Origin: Paragordius varius
Taxonomy: Eukaryota; Nematomorpha
Length of the DNA: 64,000 nucleotides
Direction of reading: 5' to 3'
NCBI GenBank assembly: GCA_964247055.1
Contig: OZ176055.1
Span: forward strand, 5,208,001 to 5,272,000
Shown: positions 1 to 12,100 of the stretch, piece by piece
Numbering within the stretch: position 1 is the first letter of the stretch
How the letters are laid out: every line of letters starts with the position of its first letter
Program-made: the position numbers and the translations under genes
The notes under the pieces: model-generated
The model's database searches: none
Seen by the model: the letters and a program-made list of their open reading frames with translations, nothing else
What the model was told of the DNA's origin: nothing

Positions 1-300
1 TTGCCATGGTTTTTAACCCTATCATATTTTTTAAAGAATATAATTTTAAAAAGGCCTGGGGTAACTACCCCAATTTGAATCGACGGACTAAAATGAATTG
101 TTGTATCCAAGTGTTTAAATAAGTAATATCAAGTATTTTTGAATGATTTTTATATATATTCCGGTTTATCAATATAGGTGCAAAATTATGTCATGGTTTT
201 GATTCCTTCCATATTTTTTAAAAAATTTAATTTTAAACAGACCTGGGCTATCCAACTAACTCAATTTGAATCGAAGGACTGAAATGAATGTGTTGTATTT
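1..300 (+). repeat. Two tandem partial copies of a TTAA-flanked MITE
   Basis: Bases 1-118 and about 119-300 both match the right-hand part of the MITE seen whole at 2720-3269 and 53624-54179. Shared landmarks are GCCATGGTTTYGATTCCTTCC, a GGACTAAAATGAATGTGTTG stretch and the terminal GTATCCAAGTGTTTAA. The two pieces follow head to tail, so one copy has landed in or beside another, or a tandem has decayed. No coding capacity is visible. Confidence 0.7.
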
Positions 301-305
301 AAAAA

Positions 306-503
306 TTAAGGGGCTACAACCGGAACCAGGTTGGTTCTTAAAAATTTATAGACCAAACCGGGGTGGTTACTGAAATGTTGGAATCGGTACCGGGGTGGTT
401 CTCAGGCAAATGGACCCGGAACCGCGTTGATTTTATCTCAATGGAACCGGTTCTTTTTAGAATCACAGGAACCGGGTTCCAGTTTCCGGTTCCAAGCCCT
501 GGT
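306..503. mobile_element. Possible short hAT-like MITE
   Basis: This segment of about 200 bp is much richer in G+C than its surroundings and is packed with AACCGG/CCGGTT words. Its right end, read in reverse, starts CAGGGCTTGGAACCGG, which resembles hAT termini. The left end (GGGGCTACAACCGGAACC) is an imperfect inverted match. I see no clear 8-bp target duplication, so the family call is tentative. Confidence 0.35.
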
Positions 504-510
504 AAATATA

Positions 511-1123
511 TATTATGGGAATCTTATATGTGAGGTATACAAGTAGGTCTTTCGAATTCAAAATAAAAATATTTCTAATCATCTTAGAGGCACTTGTTTT
601 TTAAATGCTCGGTTTAGGATTGTATGTAAATCTAAGAGTTGTTCGAAAATGGAATATTTTTCACGAATGCTCCGAATATTCACAATAAATTTTCTAATCA
701 ACCCTTAGTAAAGCCATCTAAAAAATAGGATTTTCAGATTATTTCAATTATTTCACTATTGCTCTTGGATATCTGAGTCATTTTTCTGTAGTGATCCCTC
801 ATTTCAGATTCGTTAAAAGTAATAGTTTAGAGAACTCAAAATTTATAAATGGTTACGCCAAAGGGACTAAGCTTGAATAAAATTGGAGTTTTATAATTGG
901 TAGCATATTATTCTTTTTTAGTCATCCGATTTAAACGGGAATCTGATCTTGTAACTATTTTTTATCTATTCTTTAAATCTGGATTATAGTATATTTAATA
1001 TATTCAAATGCGCCTAAATCCCATAAATTCCATAAAAGTCAAGAGTTAGATAAATTATTTGTGTAAGTGAAAAATTCACATTCTTATATCGTTCAGTTTG
1101 TATTCAGCTGTTTCCTATAAGCG
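511..1123. other. Upstream region of the ubiquitin-eL40 gene
   Basis: A+T-rich sequence with no coding exon that I can support. It should hold the promoter and 5' leader of the gene that starts at 1124. A GTAAGT at 1063 and a TTCAG at about 1103-1107 could bound a 45-nt leader intron, but nothing confirms it. Confidence 0.4.
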
Positions 1124-1553
1124 ATGCAAATTTTTGTAAAGACTTTAACGGGAAAAACGATAACTTTGGAAGTAGAGGCATCGGATACCATTGAAAATAT
1201 TAAAGCGAAAATTCAAGATAAAGAAGGTTGTATTTATTTTATTTTAGGCATACCACCGGACCAACAACGTTTGATTTTTGCTGGAAAGCAGCTTGAAGAT
1301 GGACGAACGCTTTCTGATTATAATATTCAAAAAGGTTTGTCTTATTTTACTTTCAGAGTCCACTTTACATTTGGTTTTACGCTTACGGGGAGGTATTATA
1401 GAGCCGAGTTTAAGAGCTCTAGCACAGAAATATAATTGTGAAAAGAAAATATGCCGTAAATGTTATGCAAGAAATGCGGTTCGGGCTTCGAATTGCAGAA
1501 AACGAAAATGCGGACATAGCAGTTATTTGCGACCAAAAAAGAAACATAAATAG
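1124..1553 (+). CDS. UBA52: Ubiquitin-60S ribosomal protein eL40 fusion
   Basis: Encodes ubiquitin fused to ribosomal protein eL40; the precursor is cleaved after the double glycine to give free ubiquitin and the 52-residue large-subunit protein. Exons are 1124-1226, 1248-1334 and 1357-1553. The spliced product is 128 residues, exactly the usual UBA52 length. The ubiquitin part differs from the human protein only at residues 19 (Ala for Pro) and 26 (Ile for Val). It ends LRLRGG and runs straight into [15 protein letters not shown]. The eL40 zinc-binding cysteines are kept, but the tail ([14 protein letters not shown]) diverges more than usual. The two introns are only 21 nt (1227-1247) and 22 nt (1335-1356), each with GT...AG and a T-rich body. 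An AATAAA at 1576 is a likely poly(A) signal. Intact and probably expressed. Confidence 0.97.
1227..1247 (+). other. 21-nt intron in ubiquitin
   Basis: The segment starts GTTGTA and ends TTTTAG. Removing it restores the invariant DKEG/IPPDQQ junction of ubiquitin, splitting the Gly35 codon after its first base. Its length is a multiple of three and it has no stop, so an unspliced message would stay in frame and carry seven extra residues (CIYFILG). Confidence 0.93.
1335..1356 (+). other. 22-nt intron in ubiquitin
   Basis: The segment starts GTTTGT and ends TTTCAG. Removing it joins NIQK to ESTLHLVL, the conserved ubiquitin sequence, with phase 1. Retention would shift the frame. Confidence 0.93.
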
Positions 1554-2244
1554 TTATTTATTAATTTTTCGTTGAAATAAATTCATATCCTAGATATTGT
1601 ATATTCATCAATAAATACGTAAACTTTTGCTAAAACTGTACAAGTTAAATTTTAAGACTTTTATTTCCTTTGTGCATCAGATAAAAAAGATGTTTATTAC
1701 AGTTAAACTCCCGAATTCGGATAGCTCTAAAACATGCTTGTTAGACAACTTAATTTTAAAACCAATAAATATTGATTGCCGGTAAAAAATTTGCAAACTT
1801 TCTAATATTTACATTTTTAACCATAATATACATAATTATCTTTGATGTATTAGCAATTTTTAAAATAATTGGCGATGTTTTTGTGATTTTTTTTACAAAT
1901 CTATTTTTTATGAATCGAGCCTAAAACGCTAAAGTAAAATTAAGTTTCCAATAATTTTTGAATATTCAAATTATAAATAGTTTTGTGGTATAAAACCCTA
2001 AAACTGTTTAAAAATATAATATATTTACGATATTGATGACATTAAAATTTATTTTGGCAAAATTCCAACCAAAACGGTTTTTATTTTGAGTGCATAGATC
2101 ATTTTATCATGCTACTTAATTTGTGATAACGTGTTTAATATCTTTTAGATATGCCAACAATGATCTTTGCCTAGGTAGGTATCCAGAAAACGTGACAGGC
2201 ATGCCTCTCGTCCTTGTCCACAGCACGATTCCTACTTAAGTTTC
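1554..2244. other. Intergenic, A+T-rich
   Basis: Contains the 3' end of the ubiquitin-eL40 transcript (AATAAA at 1576, another near 1611). I see no further coding exon, RNA gene or clear repeat. Confidence 0.5.
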
Positions 2245-2478
2245 ATCTAAAGCAGGGCTTCTTAAACTTTTGTAGTTCTCGACCCCATTTATGATTGCGA
2301 TTTTTTTAACGACCCCAACAATATAAAAGAAAAATAATAGTTTGTTCGAAATAACACTTGAAAATTTTGTTGTATTTATCAGGATTATTTCAGTTTTAAG
2401 AGATCGACAAAAATAAATCCACATTTTTTTATAAATTTCTATGACATTTTCTGATTCATAGTAAATTTATACAATATA

Positions 2479-4220
2479 CTAGCTGGCCCTGTCACGCTTC
2501 GCTGTGACGTAGTCTCACCGATAATTATTTTAATAATTTGCAATAAATTGAGTTAATGGAGATAAAAAAATAATAAAAAGCATATTTAATAAAAAGAATG
2601 TCTTTAGTTATTCTTTTACAGGTTTTTGCACAGGCTCAAATATTGTTTACTCCCTTATTAAAGTTAATATTCGAATATTATTGGATTTATTTTAGGATTT
2701 TTAACAAAATCATGTTTAACACTTCGATTCAAATTGGGGTATCTAAATACCACAGACTAAATTTGAGTTAGGATTTTTATTAAACTACTGAAGGAAACGG
2801 TCCGAATTTAAATTTATACTTCTCTAATTAAAATTATATAAATATGCCAAAATATCTAAATAAAATTTTGTGAAAAAAAAGTTCCATGTCAAACTTCTTC
2901 GACGCCATTTTTATTTTACAAAATTTTTGCAGAATATCTTCTTCATTTAATTTTAAGGGTAATTTTTTATTTATATTACATCTAACATTGATAGAAATAG
3001 AAAAATGGGTTTATTTTGTATTATTTTTTAATTTTACCATTTCACACATGTCACGCTGGCTAAATTTTTACCTTTCGGTTTTAGCTTAAAATAAGTTATA
3101 TCAAGTATTTTTGAATAAAATTTTATAATATATCGGTTTATTAATATAATATAAGTGCTAATTTTTGCCATGGTTTCGATTCCTTCCATATTTTTTAATT
3201 TTAAACAGGCCTATTTAACCATTCCAGTTTGAATCAAAGGACTAAAATGAATGTGTTGTATCCAAGGGTTTAAAGTTCTTTTTTGGAATTGTTTTCACAC
3301 AGCTGAGATCAAGGGATATAAAAAGTAAATCATTTGTGGTCCCTTTTAAAGGAACGAATGATATTATACAAATTCCCCGTAAATGTTTTTAACTGAACTC
3401 GTATGGCTTCTTAAGTTTTTTGAAAATCACCTCCAAAACTACGCCATTTTTGTATGGCATCTCAATTAAACTAGACCCCTACCCATAGACCTATTTGGAA
3501 AAATCGCTGAGTTACTTTCTTTACCTTTATAAGGCAAATATTTGGAATCATCTTTGACACCATCGTCTCATGCATTATTCGAAAAAATCCTCAACACTAC
3601 ATATTCGTTATATGATGGCGTATTTTTACGGCATAGAGGCCCCAAATTAACGGCTAATAAAAAAAGCCCGACTATTTCAAGCTTTTAATGAGCACATATG
3701 GCTTCATAAATTTTCCGTAAATTAGCTCCAAACAACGCAATTTCTATATAGTGGCGCTGTTTTAGCGGCTATCGTTTACCCAGCAGCCAATATTAATAAA
3801 ACGCAAGGCTAAAATTTTAGCCTTTTAACAGGGAATACCTGGAATCCTCATTGAGTTTTAACGGTCTCATACCCTGGGCAAAAATTATTTTTTTATGAAA
3901 AAATGGCCTTTTACGGGGGGAGCGGGTAAAAAGAGAGCCTAAATTAAAAAAAGTAAGCCGACTATTTTCGGCGCAATCGAAATTAAAAAAACTGTATTTG
4001 AAATTGAATGGTCCTACGCGTTTTCCTGAAAATTGTTTCAAAGGCACGATTTTTAAACAAAACCGTTTTACACGGGGAGCCTAATTCAAAAAAAGGGCGA
4101 AGCTATTGTCGGGGCATTCATTAATGATTAAATTTTATGACATTTGGATTTGAATATGTCTACCGGTTATCCGGAAACACATCACAAAGCCAGCATTTTC
4201 TATTTTTATAAATATATGGA
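2479..4220 (-). mobile_element. Helitron-like non-autonomous element inside the hAT element
   Basis: Read on the minus strand, the 3' end shows a hairpin (GTCAC...GTGAC, about 2491-2508), then GGGCCAG and CTAG followed by T. This is the Helitron pattern of a hairpin about 10 nt before CTRR. The 5' end is TCCATATATTTATAAAAA at 4220, matching the 5' ends of the Helitrons at 35956 and 49375. The 5' half (about 3440-4220) is homologous to those copies; the 3' end is a different variant. A MITE at 2720-3269 interrupts it. No helicase or Rep domain is encoded. Confidence 0.7.
2720..3269. mobile_element. 550-bp MITE with TTAA target duplication
   Basis: Starts CACTTCGATTCAA; the reverse of its right end is an imperfect match (CACCTTGGATACAA type; CACTTGGATACAA in the sister copy). 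It is flanked by TTAA at 2716-2719 and 3270-3273. A full sister copy lies at 53624-54179. TTAA target sites suggest a piggyBac-type mobiliser, but no transposase is present here. Confidence 0.8.
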
Positions 4221-4422
4221 ATATGCTGGTATAAACAGTCTTTCCGAACCAGAAGATTTTATGATATATTTATTTACGATGATTGTTATTTTTATTTGTA
4301 TTAAAATTTTACAAGTAAAAAACATTTTTTGTTAAATTGTATTTTTAACACTCGCGACCTCATAATGTTGCTACGCGACCCCAAATGTGGTTGCGACCCA
4401 TTTAAGAAGCCCTGATCTAAAG

Positions 4423-6132
4423 CCCATACAACTTTAAAATGAAGAATTAAAAATGTCTACATTGGGACAAATTTTAAAAAATATACATATCTTTTGACCC
4501 TTAAAAGAAAATTATAAAAATCTTTATTTATTTCGCCGCCAGAATTTGCGGATTTATTAGTTCACACTTCATTATTTTTTGTGTATATTTCGTATTTCTG
4601 AGCGATTTTAAAATCGAATATTTTAACAATTGATTAATATATAGTGTCTTGGTTTTGGTTAATTAAAAAATACATCATCTCAAACCTTTTCGCCGCTATT
4701 TCATTATTTTAAGTTCGAAATTCATGCAAATACATATGCTTAAAGATGTAAATAAAGCTTTTATTTTAAGCAGCAAATTTATGATATTTGATCTTTTTTC
4801 ATAAAGGGAGCTATAACAATTTTACTTTAGTTAGAGAACTGTATAAATATCTTTTTAATAATACACAAAATATTGGATAATTTATTTAAACCAAAATGTA
4901 AGCGTAACAAAAAAATGAAAAGTTAGTGAAGGAGAGTATTACAACCTAGCGGTCTAATTATTAGGTACAAAGAAAACAAATATTTAATTTTAATATATAA
5001 TAAATATTATATATTAGCAAAATAATTTATATTAATTAACAAAAAATTTATATTTGATGAACTTTGGCAATTTTTTAATTGGTTTAGTTCTTAAAAAACC
5101 AAATAATTAAGTTTTCACCTAGATCTCATTATTTTATTTAAAAATTGACTAAGAAACTTAAAGGTACCGCTGTTTTAACATATCGTTTGCACAAACTAGT
5201 AAAAATACATAGAAAATGGGTAATGAATAAGAATACATAAAAACGGAAAAAATCATAAATTTGAATGATAAAGATCTTTGTACAATTAATAACTTCAGAT
5301 ACTAGTTGAAAATATATATCAGCCTATACAAATTCATATAATCCTATTTTTTAACTGAATCAAAAATATTGAGTCACGCTTCATAGAATATCATCAATTT
5401 GATATATTTCCAAATTTGCCAAGTTATTTAAAATTCATACAAAAAAAAAGTTTTTTTCCAAACAATGTAAAAATATAAAATTCAATTAGCATACATTATT
5501 CACAAGCATAAAGGGCAAAAAAAATTTTCTTGTTTCAAGGGCCATAAGACAGATAAAATTTAGTGCTGCTTGACACATTTGCAGATACTTATATTAAAAA
5601 TAAGTAACTAAGGGCCTAAATAAGCACTTTTAGGGCCGCATGCGGCCAGTGGGTCGAGTTGAATATATTACGATAAATCAATAAAATGCGAATGAAATAC
5701 CTTAACATGTTTAAAACAAGACTGTATATTCAAAGTTTACAACTACAACCTATAGAAAAACTGTTATAACTCACAATTGGATTTTTCGGTATTTATTATT
5801 TTTATTGATTCTGGCGCACAGTAATTAATAACTACAATAATTTTATACCAACGATGAAAAAACATTTAAACCAATAACAAAGTTTATTAGTCAATGATTA
5901 TACCTTAAAAAAATTAAATAAAGAGAATTGTAAGGCTGTACCGAGCTTAGATTTCAATTAATCTAAATCGAAAACTACAATCTTATGCAACCATTTTATT
6001 GCATCACTAATTATAGTCGCAAATTCAACGGTCATGAGAAGCAATCAATATAAAATTTATTTATTAGAATATCAGGTGATATATTCAAGTGTAATAGTCA
6101 GTAACTATAAATAATTCAACAGTTTGTTTTGC
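4423..6132. other. Intergenic, with a decayed hAT-like fragment
   Basis: A+T-rich sequence between the nested transposons and the 3' end of NXF1. At about 5505-5660 there are words such as AAGGGCC, AGGGCCGCATGCGGCC and CAGTGGGTCG, which recall decayed hAT termini; related words recur near 26645 and 28790. Otherwise nothing is recognised. Confidence 0.4.
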
Positions 6133-9100
6133 TTAAATGAATGCATTCGAGGGCAAAAGACCTTCAGCTCTATACTTATTGAAAGTGGCAAGGGCGCCTT
6201 CATAATTCCAAGCATTATCTATCAAACATTTTTTGGCCCAATTTGGTTTCATGCCAGTAACACTGCTTAATGTGTTGACCAGTTGATCGTGTGGATCTTG
6301 GGAGCAATTTGAATTATTAGTGATAGGTAATTCAGCTTTTATGCTATTAGAGGAGGTATCTTTTTTTACCGTATTAAAACCCTATTAAAAACGAAATATA
6401 TTATAATAATAACTATGAATAATTTGGATTTACAAAAATCCATAAGTAAATATTTGTATATTGATGAAAAAAAATAACAGTGTATGAATAAACTTATATA
6501 CTCATTAATAATGGATATAATTAATTTTTTACGCCAAATTAAATGTAGCAGAAATAAAAATTTATTTACCTTCACCATGGATAACGTTGGTGCCATTATG
6601 TGCCACATGTCATTTATGATTTTAATTCTATGCAATTTAAAAAACATTATAATCATCAGAAAATATAATTATAAAACAATAATATCATTGAAAAATGAAT
6701 AAAAATTGATAATAAATATATGCTTATTTAAAATGATTTTGCATGATATACCATTTGCACTTCAAGAGTGTCCTTGAACAGTTCAAGTTGGTCCTTAAAC
6801 AGTTCAAGTTGGTCCTTAAACAGCTCAAGTTGGTCCTTGAACACTTCAAATTGGTCCTTTGACTTTTTTTGTTTTGTTTTTAACTTTTATCAATCAAATC
6901 GTAAATAATTCATCTATTTTATTGTTTTTAACCTATTTTCTATTTTTTAACATAAATTTTAAATCGAACTTTTAATCTTTGAGAAACCGTATATTAATTT
7001 CTTAAAATAATTTTGGATATTTATAAGATTTGAACACGAAATGAAAGATAATATAAGTTTTCCGGGTTATTAATTAAAATTTTTCATTAAATACATTTAA
7101 AAGTCAATAATTTTGTTCAATTGAAAAAAAAATAGTTTGAAACAAAAAAGTGGTTTTTCAATAAAAAAATTTATTTTTAAAAAATGAATAAATATATAAT
7201 AAAAAAAGAAAATTATGTTAATAAATAATAAAATTAAAAAATAAATGCAAAATTATGGTTAAATCCAAATTTATAAATTTTAAGGACCAACTTGAAGTGT
7301 TCAAGGACCAACTTGAAATGTTCAAGGACCAACTTGAAATGTTCAAGGACCAACTTGAAGTGTTCAAGAACACTCTTGAAGTGCAAATGGTATATATAGG
7401 GTATATTAAAGGGTTATTTTAGATATAATTTTTAACTAAAGCACATATTTTGTAAAATGGCCGCTAAAAATATTTAATATTCATCAAAATACGCATAATC
7501 CCAAGATTTAAATAGTGTAAAGTTTAATGGGTTTTTGGGGGGTAAAACAAAATTCCCTTTCTATAATTATGTTTAAAGTTTCTATTTGTTTGAATAAACA
7601 GAGAGGCCAACACTAATAGTGACTGACAAGATGCGCGTCTTGATATGGTTATTTATATAACCTGTGTCACATATTTTATGTGGAAAAAATGACCATATAT
7701 ATATATATATATATATAAGAAAGAAATATTGCCTGATTTCCAAAGTTTAAGTTGCAAAATTTAGTTGAAATTCTTATAAAATGACGTAACTTAAAGGTTA
7801 ATTTCTTTTCCAGTGTAAAAAATTAGATTGCAATTTAGAATCAAAAAGAGATGCAAGAAAATCAGGAGCTGGGGTACAGTACACTGAAACAATATATTTA
7901 GGTGGATCACTATATTTTAATCTAAAATGTGCGAAATCCAAACATCAATCATTATAAATTAGAGTCAGTTAAACGTTAGTAAAAATTGCTGCAAACAATT
8001 ACATACCAAAACTTTTATATCACTTAAAGCTTTACCAAACATGTAAATACTATATTTTAGCACTCCTTCAAATACTTATACATTAATGCCGCAAACATCT
8101 TTGAAAACTTTCTTGGGGCTATTATCCACCCCTTTTTAAAACTGTATTTAGATATCGGTAAACGATTCTTTATAAAAAAACTTGACGTAATACGACATAT
8201 AAATTTGATTAAAAAAATTTGTCTTAAATGTTGTTTTAAAGGCTTAAAAAATGAATCATATCCAAATGATATTTCTTTAAGAATTAAAAAATTATTATAC
8301 TAAATCTCCTATATCGTTAAAAATAAAATAAAATTAGGCATGTTAACAGGAAGTTATAGAGTTATTAATAATAAAACACAAAATGGTTTTTGGCTATCAT
8401 AACCAGATATTCCTTTTTTATTTCTTAAGATATAATAGGTATAGATTTGGTCCGTAATTTGTTTGGAAAATTGGAAAGTGCATTAAAATTTGGCCAATTA
8501 ACAAAGGAATTAATGGGGAATGACTTTTCTCTCCCAGACCTACTCATAAATATAGGGGACCTTTATTAATATAAAAAATACTGGAAGAGCTGGCAACTGC
8601 GTCAGCTGACTTGATGGTATAAATCAATAAAAGGCACGGTAATCAAAATAAGCTATAAAATTTAATATCACTAGGAATTACCACCTAACCAAATCAAAAA
8701 ACTTATTCTCAAATTTTGCATTCAAAAAAAGGGTCATTGAAACGGATACAAAATCAACCGTAGTTTAATTAGCGTAGTATTGATATATTATAATCCTTTG
8801 ACAAATGAAAAATGCGGAATCAAATTTGATAAAATTAGCATAATTATTATAATTTAGCTTCCATAGAATTAGGGTTTGATGCACAGTAATGTTTTAAGGA
8901 GTGTTTCTATGCGATTCAAATTTTAGATTTAACCAAGCAATTTAAGCATCAATCAATGAATACCCAAAGATGTATTATATAAATAAATTTAAACTATTCT
9001 GTCCAAATAAAAATTCTTGTAATACCGTAAAATGTATTTATGCACAATTTCAAAATAAGGAAGTTTGGTAATATAATAAATTACCCCTGACCAAACGGAA

Positions 9101-12100
9101 TGGCAAACATGATGCGAGAAAAATATCGTATTAACCCTCCAGTATTTCCTGAAGTCGGGTTATTCTCTTGAAATAATCCCGTCACTGAAAACACCAAGAG
9201 TGTAATCTAAAATATTTTATTATATATATAAGAACTATGAATGTTAAAAAGAAGATATTGCAATCGAAATATGAAACAAAATATAAAACCGTAAAGAATA
9301 TAACATCCACGGTAAAACTGGAAAAATCGTGTTGCGTAGGTGGTAATAAATTCAAAACTGAAACAATCTTGTGACTACCCTGATGTATTAGGCTAAGACG
9401 CTTTTCTAAACCACAATTAATAGAAATTATAAAAAAATTAAGTTTTAAAACTTAACATCATTTACAGCAAATTAGATTAATTACAATAATTGTAAAACTT
9501 ATGATATCATAAAATAAAAATTGCATGTAAATGCTTAAATAAAATTTAAATTTTAATCGGTTACAGAATAGAAAACAAAATATTCAAATATGTTAGATGC
9601 TTTTAAATCGCGTAAAAATAGTATGAGGGCAATACTCTAGATAATAATATATTTTTCTTTATTTAAGCTTATGTTAAGTTTTTCTTAAAAATAAGTTTTA
9701 AACAAAATATAAACTTATATATAGTTTAATACAAAATAAAGTATTTTTCCAGACATATATGATAAAATGATGCAATGAGTTTATTTCATAAGTAAAAAAA
9801 GTTGGATATTTAGAAAATCAAATGTATTAAACAAATGCCATTAATTATGCACCTTAATCATTTAAGGTATAAAGAACTCGCAATAATAAGTTTCTAAAAT
9901 AGGACTTTAACTTCAAACAAGTATCGACAATTCAATAATAAAAGCGAGCGTTAATGCATCAACATTAGGTAAACTTTTTATAGAAAAACATCTTTGATAT
10001 TTCATTTTATAATTTATATATATAAACCATTAGCCACCTAAAACAAATATACCTGGATCTCTAATCCTTTCCAAATTGTGACTTTGTGAAATATACGGTT
10101 TCAAGTCTAAATTTTTTCTAAATTTATAATAAAACAGTATTTTTAAATATTTTATTTAAAAATTCAATTAATAAATATTAGTATTACTTGCTTAGAAATG
10201 CTGTGGGTGACGATCCAGTAGATATACTTAAATATGCCTATATATGAAAAATACAGATTATTATATAAAAATTATTTTGATTATTAATATATGGAAATTT
10301 ATTGAATTTTAAAGGAGGAACAATATTATAATAAATCACAAAATTAAGAAAAAATTATTATATCAAGGTCAAAACTAATTTTAAACTGAAGTTACAATCA
10401 ATTGAACAATTTAAGATTCAAATGGTAGTACTACACTCACATTGTCCTCGTAAGCAGATGCAAGTTGTAAACGATGATCCGAATTATCGTATAATAAATA
10501 GTATCTAATAAATATAAAAAAATACAGTATATTAATTGTTTTTATCAAACATCGTGTGAAAAAGTACCTATCATAAAAGAACTGAATGAAAATATAAAAA
10601 AAATTCGTCGATTTACTTTTGCGAAAAATTGATAAGTGTCAGCCCAGCAAGCGATAATATTAAGCTTTGAATTGGTCAATAAAGTTGACCTTAAATAAAG
10701 GAAACAGTTAAATATGCTATTAGTTGAAGGTTAAATAGTATGTGTGATAATAGTTCCTATTAAAACATAAAAATATAACAGACAAAATTCAGTTATTGCA
10801 TACATTTTAATAAATTGTTTTAAGTAGATGTTTTAGTGATAAAAACTAACGCGCTTTTTAAAATTAAATTACCATATCTTTGATTTAATCATATTTTTGG
10901 ATATTTTTAAATAAATTAATACTATATGAAATGACGTTTTAAAATACTCATTAATTTACATTTTTCGTTAATTTTGGCTATCGAATAATATATTTCATTT
11001 TTATTTACCACTTTTAACGTATATTATATAAGCTACTAAAAATAAAACGCTTTGTTACATATATTATGTAAAAAACGGAATAAATTAACTTTTATATAAC
11101 AAAAAAATGTGTAAAAAATAAATGTAAAAAATAATTACTGTTGAAGAAAGGTTTCTATCACTTTTTGCAACTCAGCATTGGCGAAAAAAGATGGCTAAAT
11201 CATTAATTTATATTTTAAAAAAATTTGGTCATATTTAAGCACCTTACTATAAATAAAAAATATAAAAAATGGATATATGATCGTTATCACATTTTTGATA
11301 GTTTAAATTATTAAATAATAATTTATTTATTGAATTGTGTTAGAGAAAATTTATACAATTTCAAAGATAAAGAATAATCATTAACACTATCTTTGGTTAT
11401 TTTTTATATGAAAAAAAAAAACTTTAATGTTAACTATATATGTTTTTAGAAAGTATTGACCTGAGTAGGCGGTAGCTCAATCTGTTGACCAAGGTCAGCT
11501 TTTATTAACAAAGGTAATTCTTGTCCATCCTAATAATTATAAAAAAAATTGTCATAATTATTGAAAATTAATGAAAGCTTTAGGTATTATTCCCAAAAAT
11601 GTCATTCCAAAATATTTTAATAAAAATTATCACCACTTCAGATATTTATGTGACAAAGGATAAATCATGTTATTGATGAATTATATTTACTATAATTTAT
11701 GTAAACTAACAAATGTTTTTAAACTAAAAGAAGAATTAGAGTACATATTAAAACAAAACATAATTCATGTTTAATGTTATCAAAATAAAACATACCAATG
11801 TTTCAAGATTTGGAAAGATTTTTCTGATTGCGCTAAACATGCAATGTTTGACAAGGAGTAAATGTTTATTAAATATCCAGCAAACAGTTAATTCAGCGCA
11901 ACAAATCATGAGAGATATTTGTACGTTTTAAAAAATAATAGAGTGAGGTAATATTTTGGAAAGGTTAATATCAATTTTAAAAAATAGCCACTCTTTAATA
12001 AAGTTTGAATTAGAAATTTCTTAAAAAAACTAAAAAATAATTAAAGATATTGTTATAAATTTAACAGATTTTAAATATATTATCCAAACTTCACACCCGA

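Larger units (their letters stand above)
2245..4422. mobile_element. hAT-type non-autonomous element with perfect 8-bp target duplication
   Basis: The element proper is 2253-4414. It starts CAGGGCTTCTTAAA and ends TTTAAGAAGCCCTG, a 14-bp perfect terminal inverted repeat. It is flanked on both sides by ATCTAAAG (2245-2252 and 4415-4422), the 8-bp duplication typical of hAT transposition. The hAT sequence itself is only about 420 bp (2253-2478 and 4221-4414) and encodes no transposase. Everything between is a later Helitron-like insertion, which in turn carries a MITE. The perfect target duplication argues that the outer insertion is not very old. Confidence 0.9.

Noticed and set aside
2886-3089. 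67-codon plus-strand frame
   Set aside because: Entirely inside a TTAA MITE and not conserved in the sister copy at 53624-54179.
6366-6656. 96-codon open frame on the minus strand
   Set aside because: Only the 19 residues encoded at 6570-6627 belong to NXF1; the rest is intron read-through and an upstream extension.
11796-11990. Long minus-strand read-through upstream of the NXF1 AIRKIFPNLETL exon
   Set aside because: It has no AG acceptor; the leucine-rich-repeat exon at 13286-13398 joins the TTTAG acceptor at 11833 with correct phase and homology.
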